Shown: positions 39,801-48,997 of the stretch, piece after piece
Position numbering within the stretch: position 1 is the stretch's first letter
Layout of the letters: every line of letters starts with the position of its first letter
Source of the DNA: Clostridium sp031626875
Lineage (GTDB): Bacteria > Bacillota > Clostridia > Clostridiales > Clostridiaceae
Direction: 5' to 3'
NCBI RefSeq assembly: GCF_031626875.1
Contig: NZ_JANDMF010000019.1
Span: 1-64,000, forward strand
Length of the DNA stretch: 64,000 nt
Program-made: the position numbers and the translations under genes
Notes under the pieces: generated by a model
Seen by the model: only the letters and a program-made list of their open reading frames with translations
What the model was told of the DNA's origin: nothing
Database searches by the model: none

Positions 39801-42800
39801 TAACTTTAAATCCATCTACGGATCTTGTTTGATCACCTGAATTAGGGAATAATGGTATGGATAGTTTTCTAAGATATGGATATGCCTTATCCATGCCCCA
39901 AGTAAATGTAAAGTCCCATCCTGAATAAGTTACCTTATTTTGTAGATCACTTGTAGCCTTTGCTTGATCTGCTGGTGCCTTTATCCCTGATGCTGTACTG
40001 TCAAAGTAACACTTAGTTATTATGGAGGCTGTCGATGATGTGATTCCTCCTATATTTGCCCCTGTTCCTGTTACCTTTCCAGCTGAATAACAGTTTGTTA
40101 TTTTGGCATTTCCAGTTCCTTGTATTCCTCCTATAAGATTTGTCCCAATTACATTTCCTATATTAAAGCTATCCTGTACTGTACTTGAAGTTGAACTTCC
40201 AACTAATCCTCCAACATTATTTACTCCTGAAATAGTTCCTGTAGAGTAAGATTGTACAATTGGTCCTTGTAATGCTCCTGCAAGTCCCCCTACATTATTA
40301 GCTGTATTTGAAGTTACATTTCCATTAGCATATGAACCTGTTATACCTCCTGCTATATTTCCTGCTATTCCTCCTACATTATTTCCATCTGAAGTCACAT
40401 CTCCAATTGTGTAACAGTTAGTTATATTTCCTGCAAGGTTTCCAACAAGTCCTCCTATATTATCACTTTTTCCTATTACTGTTACTGTTGAGGATGAATT
40501 ACTTATGTTTAATGCAGCTCCACAACCTACTAGACCTCCTACATAGCTTCCTCCAGAAACAGTTCCATCTATAGCTAAACATCCATCAATTGTACTAGTT
40601 CCTGCTACATTTGCCACTAAAGCTCCTACATAATCTCCACCTAATATATTGGTATCTTTCATAACAACATTTTTTATTGTTGCACCTTTAATATATCCAA
40701 AGAGACCATTTACATTAACTCCTGAGTTATCCATTGAAAGATTTTTTATTGAATATCCATCTCCATCAAAAGTTCCTGTAAATTGTGCGTTGCTATTACC
40801 TATTGGTGTCCAGCTTATTCCACTAAGGTCGATATCACGTCCAAGTTTGTAGTATGCTGCTAAATCATATTTTATATTAACTAATTCATCTACATTAGTT
40901 ATAATATAAGGATTGTCCTGTGTTCCTTTTCCAATGGGATTGTACTTAGAAACTACTGTAACAGAATCTGGTTTAGTTATACTTTTAAGATAGGGATAGG
41001 ATTTGCCCTCATCTATCCCCCAAGTATTTACAAACTCCCAATTCTTAAAATTTCCTTGGCACTCCATCTCTGCAGTAAGTCTACTTATGTCATTAGCATT
41101 TTGTGGTGCAAATCCACTTGCCATTCCATCATAATAACTACTAGTTAAAGTTCCACCATTTCCAGTTATTCCACCTATATAAGTTCCACTAGATAATATT
41201 TTTCCTGCTGAATAGCAATATTTTATAGCTGTAGTACCATTCCCCTGTATTCCACCTACATAAGAGCTCCCACAAACTGAAACAGTATTAAAGCTATTTT
41301 GTATTACATTTGTTGTACTGTTAGTAACCCCTGCAAGTCCTCCTGCATAACTTCCTATTGTTGTAACACTTCCAGTTGCATAAGATTGATCTATTGTTCC
41401 TTGAATACACCCTGCAAGTCCTCCTACATTATTTCCATTTGAATTAACATTGTTTGTTGTATAACATTTTGTAATATTTCCAACTATATATCCTACAAGT
41501 CCTCCTGTATTATTTCCAGCCTTAGATATTACATCACCTGTTGCATAACTATTGATAACATTTCCTGTAAGATTTCCTATTAAATCACCAACATTATCAC
41601 CACTTACTACTTCACCTTTTAAACCAATTCCATCTACTATTGTTATTTTTACTGAAGAATTTGAATTGCTTATAGTTAATCCATTTCCTAGTCCAACTAA
41701 GCCTCCAGTATTTCCATATGCAATAATTGTTCCATCAGACGAGCAGTTATCTATTATGCTTGTTCCTGTTACATTTCCTGCTAATGCTCCTGTATAGTTT
41801 CTACCTATAATATTTACACCTGTTAGCTTTACATTTTTTATATCTCCACCATTTACATAACCAAATAATCCAGTTACATCATTTCCAAGTCTGTTAGTTG
41901 TGAGATTTTCTATAGTATATCCATTTCCATCAAAGGTTCCTGTAAACTGTACATTGCTATTAGTTCCTATTGGTGTCCAGTTTATTCCTTTAAGATCAAT
42001 GTTATTCCCAAGCTTGTAATTTGCTCCTAAATCACACTGTATATTTTCAAGCTGCTGAACTGTAGTTATAATATATGGATCTTCTACTGTTCCTTTTCCT
42101 CCTTTAACCTCGCCTGTTGGAAGTCCATTAGATACTTCATCTGGCTTTGGCATATTCTTTAGATAAGGATATGACTTTCCTTCATCTATTCCCCAAGTAT
42201 TGATAAATTCCCAGTTTAGAAAATTAGTCTTTTGTTTCATTGATGAAGTTATTCTACTTACATCTAATGAAGTTTGCGGAATATATCCACTTGATATTGC
42301 ATCATAATAACTACTATTTACTGTTACTGATGTAGTGTTACCTGTTAATCCGCCTATATTCGCTCCTGTTCCAATCACTTTTCCAGTTGAATAACAATAT
42401 TTCATAGTTAGATTACCAGAACCTTGAATTCCTCCAACATTTGATACTCCTGTTACTACTGCCATATTGAAATTGTTTTGTATTGTCATTGATGTAGTTA
42501 TTCCTGCAATACCTCCTACATAACTTCCAGTTGTTGTCACACTACCAGTTGCATAACTTTGATCAACTGTACCAGTATTTGCATTTCCTACAATACCACC
42601 TGTATTATTTCCATTTGCATTAACATTATTAGTTGTGTAACATTTTGTAATGTTTCCTGAAATAGCACCTACAAGCCCACCTGTATTGTTTCCAGTTTTA
42701 GATACTACATCTCCTACTGCATAACTGTTAGTAATGTTTCCTGTAAGATTTCCTACTAAATCACCTACATTATCACCATTAATTCCATCCCCATTTACTA

Positions 42801-45800
42801 TATTTATTGTTACTGAGGAATTTGAATTGCTTATGTTAAGTTTATTTCCTGCTCCAACTAATCCTCCAGTATTTCCATAAGCAGTAATTGTTCCCGTTAC
42901 TGAGCAATTGTCTATTGTACTTACTCCTGCAACACTTCCTGCTAATGCCCCTGTGTTATTTCCACCTAGAATATTAACATTGTCCATTTTTAAATTTTTT
43001 ATAGTTGCTCCATTTAAATAGCTAAAGAGACCAACTGGGTTACTATCACCTAGTTTGTTCATAGAAAGATTCTTTATTGAATAACCATTTCCATCAAATA
43101 CCCCAGTAAAAGGTACAATATTGTTAATTCCAATTGGTGTCCAATTTACTCCATTTAAATCTATGTCCTTTGCAAGTTTATAATATCCTCTAAGATCATT
43201 TGTCATATTTTCAAGTTGTTCTGCTGTACTTACCATATAAGGGTCATCAGCTGTTCCTTTACCTCCTGCTACTTCCTCTGTTGGAAGCCCCTCTGTAACA
43301 CCAGCTGGTTTCTGCACAGATTTAAGATATGGATAGGATGTCAACTCATCTATTGCCCAAGTATTTATAAAATCCCAACCTGTAAAGTTACTTTGCTGTT
43401 TCATTGCTGTAGTAAGTCTAGCTACATCTAGTGAATCCTGTGGTGAATACTGACTTGATACTGCATCATAATAGCAGCTATTTATTATTGTATCTGTTCC
43501 AGATATACCTCCAGAAGCCCCTTGTGCCATTACCTTCCCTGCTGAATAGCAATTCTTTATTGTTGCTTTTCCATACCAAGTATAATAGTTATTTCCTCTA
43601 TATCCAGTTCCTACCCAATCCGTTATACCTTGATCGTATCCTTGTATTCCTCCTACATTACTTCTTCCTTGAATAAATTTTAAATTATAACTATCACTAA
43701 TTAAGTTTGGTGGATTAACATTAGGTGCCATATAGGAATATCCTACTAGTCCTCCTACATCATCTAATCCTGTTACACTTCCAACTGTGTATGATTGATT
43801 TATATTTCCATAAAGCCAACCAACTCCCCCCCCTACATAACTTTCTTGTGATGTTACATTGTTAGAAACATAACTTTTTGTTATACTTCCTGTTAAGACT
43901 CCTACAAAGCCTCCTACATAGTTTCCACTTGTAGAAACCACATCACCAGTAACATTTGAATTTGTTATACTTCCATTAAGATCACCTACTAAACCTCCAA
44001 GTCTATTTCCTGATGATGATCCTTGGTTTGATCCATTCACCTTTGCACTTGAAGAAGAATTAGTTATATTAGTTCCACTAACTCCTTGTCCTATTAATCC
44101 TCCTGTATAAACATATCCATTAATCGTTCCACTTACTGAGCAATTATCTATTGTACTGCCTGTACTATATGCTGCCAGAGCCCCTGTATAATTTCCTCCT
44201 ATTAGATTTACACTATCAAGTTTAAGATTCTTTATTGTTGCTCCATTTATATAATTGAATAATCCTGTAAAATCCGTTCCAAGTCTGTTCATGGAAAGAT
44301 TTTTTATTAAATATCCTGCTCCATCTAGCGTTCCAGTAAATTGAAAACTAGTATTATTCCCTAGAGCAGTCCACTTAACTCCTGATAAGTCAATATCATT
44401 ACCTAGCCTATAACTTGCTCCCAATTGGTACTTTATATTTTGAAGCTGCTGAGCTGTACTTATTATATATGGATTATCTGGTGTTCCATTTCCATTAAGA
44501 ACCTCTCCATTATTTAATCCATTAGGCTTTTTAACATTTTTTAAATATGGATAAGAACTTCCTTCGTCTATTGTCCATGCATTTATGAACTCCCAATTTA
44601 CGAAATTACTTTGATGCTTCATAGCTGATGTTATTCTACTTACATCATAAGCATTTTGAGGAACGTATCCACTTGTTATACCATCATAATAACTGTTAGT
44701 TATTGATGTATTAATACCTGTTAATCCTCCTAAATATGAACTTCCTGATATTTTTCCTACAGAATAACAACTTACTACACTTGCTGCACCAGTTCCCTGT
44801 ATTCCCCCAACATATGCGGCTCCAATAACAGGTGCTAAATTGAAGCTATTTTGTATTGTTCCTGAATCCACATATCCTGAAAGGCCTCCAGCATTATTGG
44901 CTACTGTTGTTACACTTCCTGCTGAATAACATTGGTCCATAGTTCCTTTAAACCACCCAGTTACTCCTCCTACAGTATTTCCTTTTGAACTTATAGTATT
45001 AGTTGAATAACTTCCTGTTATATTTCCACCTAGGACTCCTGCAATTCCTCCTGTGTAATCCCCACTTTTAGATGTTACATTTCCTGTTGCATAAGAGTTT
45101 GTTACATTTCCTGTAATTTCTCCAACAAGTCCTCCTATTCTATTTCCTGAACCTGTTATTGATATTGATGAATTTGAATTACTTATATTAAGGGTATTAG
45201 CTTGTCCTACTAGCCCCCCTATATAAGATTCTGCTACACCATTTATACTTGTGTTTATTACTCCATCAGCTGAACAATTGTCGATTATACTTGTTCCTGT
45301 TACATTTCCTGCTATTGCTCCTATATGTTTTCCGCCTATTATATTTACATTGTTTAAATTTAAATTTCTTATTGTTGCACTGCTTATACTTCCAAATAAT
45401 CCATTCAAATCTAATCCAAGCCTATTCATAGATAGATTTTTTATTGCATGTCCATTTCCATCTAATGTTCCTGTAAATGGTACATTATTATTTCCTATTG
45501 GTGTCCATTTTATTCCTCTTAAGTCTATATCATTTTGAAGCTTATAATAAGCACATAAATTATAGTTGATATTCTGGAGTTGCTGGGCTGTACTTATTAT
45601 ATATGGATCTGTCTTTGTTCCACTTCCACTTGTCATTTCACCAGAAGGAAGTCCTTGCGATACTCCAGATGGCTTTTTCACATTTTTTAAATAAGGGTAT
45701 GACTTTCCATCATCTATTGCCCAAGTATTTAAGAATTCCCAATCTACAAATGTATTTTGCATTTTCATTGATGTTGTTGACCTACTTGTGTCGTATGCAT

Positions 45801-46872
45801 TTTGAGGGATATAACCTGATGCATTTCCATCATAGTAACTGCTGATTATTGGCACGTTTACTCCTGTAAGACCACCTATTGCTCCTAAGCCTGTTATCTT
45901 ACCAGAAGAATAACAATACTGTATACTTCCCACACCATTTCCTTGTATTCCTCCTACACCAGATACTCCACTAACAGAAGCTAAATTAAAACTGTTTTGT
46001 ATTGTTCCAGCATAAAGACTTCCTATAATTCCTCCATCACCATTTCCTGATGAAGTTACACTACCTGTTGCATATGACTGTTGAACATTTCCATTAATCC
46101 ATCCAGAAATTCCCCCTGTACTGTCACCTGCAGAAATAATATTATTGGTTGTATAACATTGTGTTATATTTCCTGTTATTGCTCCTACAAGTCCTCCTGT
46201 ATATATTCCACTTTTAGATACTACATCTGCTATTGCATAGGATGAAGTTATATTTCCTGTAAGAGCTCCTATAAGACCTCCTACATAATTTCCTTTTCCT
46301 GTAATACTTACAGAAGAGTATGAATTACTTATATTAAGCCCACTAGCTGTTCCCACTAATCCGCCAGTGGTCCCATCCGCTATAATTTTCCCATCTGCTG
46401 AACAGTTATCAATGATACTAGTTCCTATAACATTGGCTGCCAAAGCTCCAGTATCATTTCCTCCTATAATGTTTACACTTCTTAAATTTAAATTCTTTAT
46501 TATTGCTGAATTTAAATATGCAAACAATCCATTTTGCCCTAAATCTAGTTTGTTAACATAAAGATTTTTTATTGTGTGGCCTTTTCCATCTAGCACTCCA
46601 CTAAATTTTGCTGAACTGGTTCCAAGTGGTGTCCACTCACTACTTCCTAAATCAATATCACAATCTAATCTATAATTTGCAGTTAAATTGTTACTTATTT
46701 CTAGAAGTTCAGCTCTTGAGTTTATAACATAAGGATCGTTTGTTGTTCCAGTCCCAGATCCTGAATATGCATAAACATTTTCAGATTTAATTGTGAGCAC
46801 AGAAGTTAATGCTAGCAAAAAAATTATAAGAAGCAAAATTTTTTTACTCTTTTTAACTAACTTACTTTTCAC
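33859..46872 (-). CDS. Giant secreted protein: six GLUG blocks, 22 FN3-like repeats, cohesin-like and dockerin domains (4337 aa)
   Basis: This is the paralogue of the 2869-residue protein with the same order but longer. A signal peptide ends in VYA at residue 35. Six GLUG blocks fill about 36-2345. Each opens with G-x-G-T-x-x-x-P-Y-[IM]-[IV] and YxLxxDIDL, and holds many GGLVG units. Twenty-two FN3-like domains follow (about 2354-4145), with the signature GYDVEVDGxxIDNGN and HTFRVRAK. A cohesin-like domain covers about 4146-4275 and a dockerin 4277-4337 (DVNGDGKIDMLD, DVNGDGKVDQLD). The start is GTG at 46870-46872 with GAGGGGGG upstream. At about 470 kDa it is among the largest kinds of bacterial protein. 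A role in adhesion or as a scaffold is inferred. Confidence 0.9.
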   Translation of the reverse strand: MKSKLVKKSKKILLLIIFLLALTSVLTIKSENVYAYSGSGTGTTNDPYVINSRAELLEISNNLTANYRLDCDIDLGSSEWTPLGTSSAKFSGVLDGKGHTIKNLYVNKLDLGQNGLFAYLNSAIIKNLNLRSVNIIGGNDTGALAANVIGTSIIDNCSADGKIIADGTTGGLVGTASGLNISNSYSSVSITGKGNYVGGLIGALTGNITSSYAIADVVSKSGIYTGGLVGAITGNITQCYTTNNIISAGDSTGGISGWINGNVQQSYATGSVTSSGNGDGGIIGSLYAGTIQNSFNLASVSGVSGVGGIQGNGVGSIQYCYSSGKITGLGAIGGLTGVNVPIISSYYDGNASGYIPQNAYDTSRSTTSMKMQNTFVDWEFLNTWAIDDGKSYPYLKNVKKPSGVSQGLPSGEMTSGSGTKTDPYIISTAQQLQNINYNLCAYYKLQNDIDLRGIKWTPIGNNNVPFTGTLDGNGHAIKNLSMNRLGLDLNGLFGSISSATIRNLNLNNVNIIGGKHIGAIAGNVTGTSIIDNCSADGVINTSINGVAESYIGGLVGQANTLNISNSNSSISITGSGNRIGGLVGEITGNVTNSYATGNVTSKSGDYTGGIAGVLGGNITGSYSTNTISSKGNTVGGVTGWFKGTMDQCYSAGSVTTVANNAGGLSGYVDSGTIQNSFNLAPVIGAAYVGGIQGTGAASVVSCYSVGKISGSSYLGGLTGINTSITNSYYDGITSGYVPQNAYDVSRITSAMKHQSNFVNWEFINAWTIDEGSSYPYLKNVKKPNGLNNGEVLNGNGTPDNPYIISTAQQLQNIKYQLGASYRLGNDIDLSGVKWTALGNNTSFQFTGTLDGAGYLIKNLSMNRLGTDFTGLFNYINGATIKNLKLDSVNLIGGNYTGALAAYSTGSTIDNCSVSGTINGYVYTGGLIGQGVSGTNITNSSSSAKVNGSNQGSSSGNRLGGLVGDLNGSITNSNVTGDVVSTSGNYVGGFVGVLTGSITKSYVSNNVTSQESYVGGGVGWLYGNINQSYTVGSVTGLDDVGGLVGYSYMAPNVNPPNLISDSYNLKFIQGRSNVGGIQGYDQGITDWVGTGYRGNNYYTWYGKATIKNCYSAGKVMAQGASGGISGTDTIINSCYYDAVSSQYSPQDSLDVARLTTAMKQQSNFTGWDFINTWAIDELTSYPYLKSVQKPAGVTEGLPTEEVAGGKGTADDPYMVSTAEQLENMTNDLRGYYKLAKDIDLNGVNWTPIGINNIVPFTGVFDGNGYSIKNLSMNKLGDSNPVGLFSYLNGATIKNLKMDNVNILGGNNTGALAGSVAGVSTIDNCSVTGTITAYGNTGGLVGAGNKLNISNSNSSVTINIVNGDGINGDNVGDLVGNLTGNITNSYAVGDVVSKTGNNTGGLVGAISGNITKCYTTNNVNANGNNTGGIVGNANTGTVDQSYATGSVTTTGSYVGGIAGITTSMTIQNNFNMAVVTGVSNVGGIQGSGNLTMKYCYSTGKVIGTGANIGGLTGNTTSVTVNSSYYDAISSGYIPQTSLDVSRITSSMKQKTNFLNWEFINTWGIDEGKSYPYLKNMPKPDEVSNGLPTGEVKGGKGTVEDPYIITTVQQLENIQCDLGANYKLGNNIDLKGINWTPIGTNSNVQFTGTFDGNGYTIENLTTNRLGNDVTGLFGYVNGGDIKNVKLTGVNIIGRNYTGALAGNVTGTSIIDNCSSDGTIIAYGNTGGLVGLGNGLTISNSNSSVKITIVDGIGLKGEVVSGDNVGDLIGNLTGNVINSYATGDVISKAGNNTGGLVGYIVGNITKCYTTNNVNSNGNNVGGLAGCIQGTIDQSYATGSVTTIGSYAGGLAGVTNSTTNVIQNSFNTVSVCGSSYVGGIQGNGTTAIKYCYSAGKILSSGTYIGGITGNGGTLTSSYYDGMASGFAPQNANDISRLTAEMECQGNFKNWEFVNTWGIDEGKSYPYLKSITKPDSVTVVSKYNPIGKGTQDNPYIITNVDELVNIKYDLAAYYKLGRDIDLSGISWTPIGNSNAQFTGTFDGDGYSIKNLSMDNSGVNVNGLFGYIKGATIKNVVMKDTNILGGDYVGALVANVAGTSTIDGCLAIDGTVSGGSYVGGLVGCGAALNISNSSSTVTVIGKSDNIGGLVGNLAGNITNCYTIGDVTSDGNNVGGIAGNIAGGITGSYANGNVTSNTANNVGGLAGALQGPIVQSYSTGTISGVNNVGGLVGSSTSSTVQDSFNIGNVIGTNLIGGIQGTGNAKITNCYSAGKVTGTGANIGGITSSTASIITKCYFDSTASGIKAPADQAKATSDLQNKVTYSGWDFTFTWGMDKAYPYLRKLSIPLFPNSGDQTRSVDGFKVTKVTGTSIRVQWNPIRGVDGYDIEVDGKVIDNGTDISYTARNLTPGTSHTFRVRLRTKDGVGAWTDLITETTPNDLKGVSAVVTSTSIKLLWNAVDGATGYDVEMDGNIIDNENNMSYEIGGLTPGTTHNFRVRVKTPDGIGEWSDLGTKTTPGEVRNITSSITGTTVDISWAAVSGAIGYEVEVDGKIVENGTSTSYEAKNLISGTSHNFRVRAITADGIGDWSATVTRTTLDTIEIKDITALVAGNSIQLNWNAILGATGYDVEIDGKIIDNGNNTSYVAKNLQQGTLHTYRIRPKTSDTIGNFSNKVSKTTLAVLTSNNVNVVVSDGAIKLSWNAILGATGYDVEVDGTIINNGNSTVYTGEKLENGSTHTYRIRAKSLDTIGQFSDPITKTILCKISSSDVTSVVSSGAINLSWNAIAGATGYDVEINGKVIDSESGTSYQLLNITAGTSYKFRIRAKSASGAADWSELITKTALDVISSDSIKAVATGTSVNLSWNAVLGAAGYDIDVDGTVIDNGNSTTYDAVGLETGVTHVYRVRAKNADTIGQWSNVVTKTTLDTIKNVSAIVTDTSVKLSWEAISGATDYDVEVDGTVIDNGNGAEYKADNLKAGSIHTYRIRPKTDKGLGDFGNVITKVILSTISKDDIKVDVTDTAIKINWAPVNGATGYDIEVNGSVIDNGNNTNYNIENLVPGSVYKFRIRAKAGSGVGEFSDLITKTVLSTISVNDVTASATDTSVKLSWNAVDGATGYDVEVDGTVIDNVNSTVYEADGLQTGVTHIYRIRPKTEDTVGNFSDKITETTLAVISPSDITTSITDTSIKLNWNAINAATGYDIEVDGNVVDNGNNTEYELTGLTIGETHIFRIRAKIASGVGDWSTSINRTNLAIIATDNVVAVATGTSVKLSWGAVTGAIGYDVEVDGKVIDNGSSTVYIATGLDVGVTHTYRIRPKTADTIGNFSNPIIKTTLSGIDSSTVASQVTGTSIKLEWGEVDGATGYDVEVDGKIIDNGKSTVYEADGLVAGITHTYRIRPKTTSGIGDFCEPILKTTLDTLKEKDVASVVTDTSVKLSWNAIEGATGYDIEVDGVVIDNGNSTVYEANSLQTGVTHHYRIRGKTAAGVGEWSETVTKTTLAVVAASNISATATGTTINLSWGAVNGAAGYDVEVDGVIVDAGANTSYKVTGLTPGINHEFRIRAKTGQGTGEWSVPINKATISVISVNDVTVDITSSSIKLSWAAVDGALGYDVEVDGNIVDNSSSTSYEITNLEEGITHTFRIRAKIADGVGDWSMPISRTILSKIAVNDIKVSSTDSSINLSWVTVKGATGYDVEVDGKLVDNGNGTSYKLDSLTIGTNHTFRVRAKTADTIGEWSDIVSRTTLGEISADNITAVVTDTTIKYTWDAVNGISGYDVEVDGKLIDNGNNTSYEAEGLTAGTTHTFRVREKGNDASGDWSDMTHKTTLGVISSDSVISSVTDTTIRLTWDAVIGATGYDVEFDGNVIDNGNSTSYEVNGLVAGTTHKVRLRAKTLDTIGQWSNEIDEVTLAVVTPNNINTSVSDSSIKYKWNEVAGAVGYDVEIDGKTINNGNITSYEADSLQPGTKHTFRVRAKAGSTLGQWSDTITKTTLAVITDVIKTSTHTSIQLDWKAVVGATGYDVEVDGKAIDNGTNTSYKVDGLDIGSSHTFRVRAKSEDTIGEWSIVINESTKSIDKVKNTTVQAAYNSIKLTWDAVDEATGYDVEVNGKVIDNENSTTYVAQGLDPNIEYSFRVRAKISSAVGDWSDAITGKPVPSPNLGIEADNYNLMAGNTFTIVVDMKNVVNINSEDIIVKYDSNLFTYGSAEPVDPNSNQIYYADDSTEGAVRIIGGTTGDNTLNSDSKLFKLTFKAKIAVGNGLISVSQGNIGDKDSQNYIATCSGQNFNIINCDVNGDGKIDMLDVNIVSRLIGTTQDKWGSYKPDVNGDGKVDQLDRQYVAKAMLASKSK

Positions 46873-47279
46873 TATATTCCCCCCTCATATATTATTTTTT
46901 ATTTTTTATCTTTTGTGTTTTTCCACCTCCATTCATCCATTTTACTTTAATTCAAGTTTTTTACATTAATATAAGTTTATTCAATTAATATTTTAGTTGT
47001 TTTTTTGCCAATTGTAAACATTTATTCCCATTATATTACTATTTATATCAAAAATGTATTTCTCTTTAAACCAATAAAAATTATGGTGCTAAATTTTGTT
47101 GAATTAGTGATTATTTTTATATTATTAACTGTCATTTGAATCAAAAAAATTGTTTTTAAGCATAAATTAAAAGCATAGAATTTCTAACCTTCTATGCTTC
47201 TAATTTATGCTATATTCTTTTTCCTATATAATCTTAAAAACCTGTTCAATATTTTCTAAAATTTATAATATATCTCAAA
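46873..47279. other. AT-rich gap between larA-like gene and giant gene
   Basis: The region holds the giant gene's GTG-proximal ribosome binding site, upstream AT-rich sequence without a clear promoter match, and the larA-side terminator at 47160-47210. I see no ORF or RNA gene. Confidence 0.5.
47150..47212 (-). terminator. Terminator of the larA-like gene
   Basis: A long stem pairs GCATAAATTA-AAGCATAGAA with TTCTATGCTT-TAATTTATGC. TTAAAAACAATTTTTTTG follows on the minus strand. Confidence 0.75.
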
Positions 47280-48557
47280 CTAATTTTTTACTACTACAGA
47301 AACTCCATCAGGTATAATTACAACTTTTGCATCTTCACCTTTTAGAGCATATGCTCTCTTTAAAGCTTCTTCAATAGAATATGCACACTCCATATGCATA
47401 TTCTCAATTATTTTAGGATCACACATATCACTTACCATAATAACCTTATTTTTACTCAATATTCTTGCTAAAATTTGAAATTCCCATTGATCTGGTTTTG
47501 TTTTATCCTTAGAAACTTGGAGGACTTTATTAAGTACCTCTATTGGACTTTCAACCTCCGCCATATTTCTATAAAAAGATTCTCCACCATGTCCATCATT
47601 GCATGCTGATACCATTATTATTACAGAACCTTCTTTACAACAAGCTTCAGCTGCTGTCATTCCTTTAACTGATTGATAAATATTCTGATCAAGAGGATAT
47701 CCTCCATTAGAACTAATTACTATATCTCCCTTAACACTATCAATACTAGAAAGTTCTGAAACAAATTTGCACCCTTCTTCATGTGCAAACTTACTATTTC
47801 CACTAACCGCATGTATAATTTTCTTATCACTATCAATAACAACATTTAATATAAATGCTAATTTAGCTTTTTCAGCTGCAAACAGCATATCTTCATGTAT
47901 AGGATTCTTGACTAATCTGCCTGGTCTTGCATGCCCATTTCCTATAAATTCCGAATTATGGTTCCACATTATTGTGCTTGCACTTGCAATACCTGGAAGT
48001 ATGCTTTTTCTTCCCCCAGAAAAACCTGCAAAAAAATGTGGTTCTATAAAGCCCTCAGATATTAGAAGTTCTGCATTAACAGCCAGCTTATTTATCCATA
48101 ACTCTCCACCAGATGGAAGAATACCTATGAAAGCTTGTTCATCTTTGTTCTGTGAGTAATGGTTAATTATCTGTTCATTATTTACAATTTCCTCTCCAAA
48201 TTTATTAATCATTTCTTCTCTTGTAGTAGGTCTATGGAATCCAGTAGCTATAAGAATCTTTATATCTATATTGGGATTCACCTCTCTAATTCTTCTCAAA
48301 AGTATTGGCATAGTTATTTTACTTGGAACAGGTCTCGTATGATCACTTGTTATAATAACAATATTTCTTTTCCCTTGCACCAATTTTTCCAAACTTTTAC
48401 TTTCAATAGGATTATCTAATGCTTTTTCAACAATTTCTTTCTCAGTAAGTTCCGTTTTGTAATTATGTGCTCTGGATTTAAGCACAGCTTCAAGATTCTT
48501 ATCAGGAATATTTGCCTCTAAAAATCGCTTATTATAAGGTATTTTTATTATTGCCAT
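47280..48557 (-). CDS. LarA-family nickel-pincer racemase
   Basis: LarA enzymes epimerise 2-hydroxy acids such as lactate with a nickel-pincer nucleotide cofactor. The motifs SDHTRPVP (71-78), GFHRPTT (106-112) and EPHFFAGFSGGRKSILPGI (172-190) are all present. With the start used here, His108, His174, Lys184 and His200 fall at the same numbers as the catalytic and cofactor-binding residues I recall for Lactiplantibacillus LarA. I choose the ATG at 48557 because GGGGGAGG precedes it by about five bases; the longer frame adds 17 unsupported residues. No larB, larC or larE cofactor genes are in the window. Substrate may be lactate or another hydroxy acid. Confidence 0.88.
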   Translation of the reverse strand: MAIIKIPYNKRFLEANIPDKNLEAVLKSRAHNYKTELTEKEIVEKALDNPIESKSLEKLVQGKRNIVIITSDHTRPVPSKITMPILLRRIREVNPNIDIKILIATGFHRPTTREEMINKFGEEIVNNEQIINHYSQNKDEQAFIGILPSGGELWINKLAVNAELLISEGFIEPHFFAGFSGGRKSILPGIASASTIMWNHNSEFIGNGHARPGRLVKNPIHEDMLFAAEKAKLAFILNVVIDSDKKIIHAVSGNSKFAHEEGCKFVSELSSIDSVKGDIVISSNGGYPLDQNIYQSVKGMTAAEACCKEGSVIIMVSACNDGHGGESFYRNMAEVESPIEVLNKVLQVSKDKTKPDQWEFQILARILSKNKVIMVSDMCDPKIIENMHMECAYSIEEALKRAYALKGEDAKVVIIPDGVSVVVKN

Positions 48558-48739
48558 ATTTCCTCCCCCTTTTACCTTTAAAACTAGTTTATACAAATAA
48601 ACTTTCATATTAAAATCTATTACATAATAAACTCATTTACCAATCTGGTCTGACCAATTTTCTTACAAGAATAATATTACCACAACAGCTAATTATTTTC
48701 TACTTATAAACATTAACTCAATATATTGGAAGTTTAATT

Positions 48740-48786
48740 TTTTATAAAAAAGTAGCTATGTCATAAAACATAACTACTTTTTATAC
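48740..48786 (-). terminator. Bidirectional terminator near the island boundary
   Basis: AAAAAGTAG-TATGT pairs with ACATA-CTACTTTTT with one mismatch, and T tracts lie on both strands. It could end the ImmA/IrrE operon read from the right. Confidence 0.75.
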
Positions 48787-48840
48787 ATAAATATATAATT
48801 AATTATTTTTGGCAATTTTTAAAGAAAATCTAGATTTAAA

Positions 48841-48923
48841 TTATTCCCACTCTACTCTTTAATATTATCTTCAATTAGTAGATGCTTGTTTTAGATATTT
48901 TTATTATTTATTTTACTTGTATT
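48841..48923. repeat. Direct repeat copy 1, guaA-3'-like att site candidate
   Basis: It begins TTATTCCCACTC, which on the minus strand is GAGTGGGAATAA, codons for Glu-Trp-Glu-stop as at the end of guaA. The following ~70 bases match 53653-53723 at most positions, for example the shared CTCTACTCTTTAATATTAT and TATTATTTATTTTA. There is no similarity to the left of the core. Confidence 0.6.
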
Positions 48924-48997
48924 ATTTATGACAATTTAACTATTTAAAATTTAATAGAATCATTTTAGAATCAAAGTAATCATTTATACTAAATTTA

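Larger units (their letters stand above)
48558..48997. other. Gap between larA-like gene and the ImmA/IrrE gene: island boundary
   Basis: It contains a terminator (48746-48786) and the first of the two direct repeats (48841-48923), which I take as the junction between the chromosome and accessory DNA. No gene is visible. Confidence 0.55.

Noticed and set aside
25540..46600. Many plus-strand ORFs of 60-170 codons rich in Leu, opposite the FN3 and GLUG arrays
   Set aside because: They are antisense shadows of the repetitive giant genes, lack ribosome binding sites and have repeat-driven composition.
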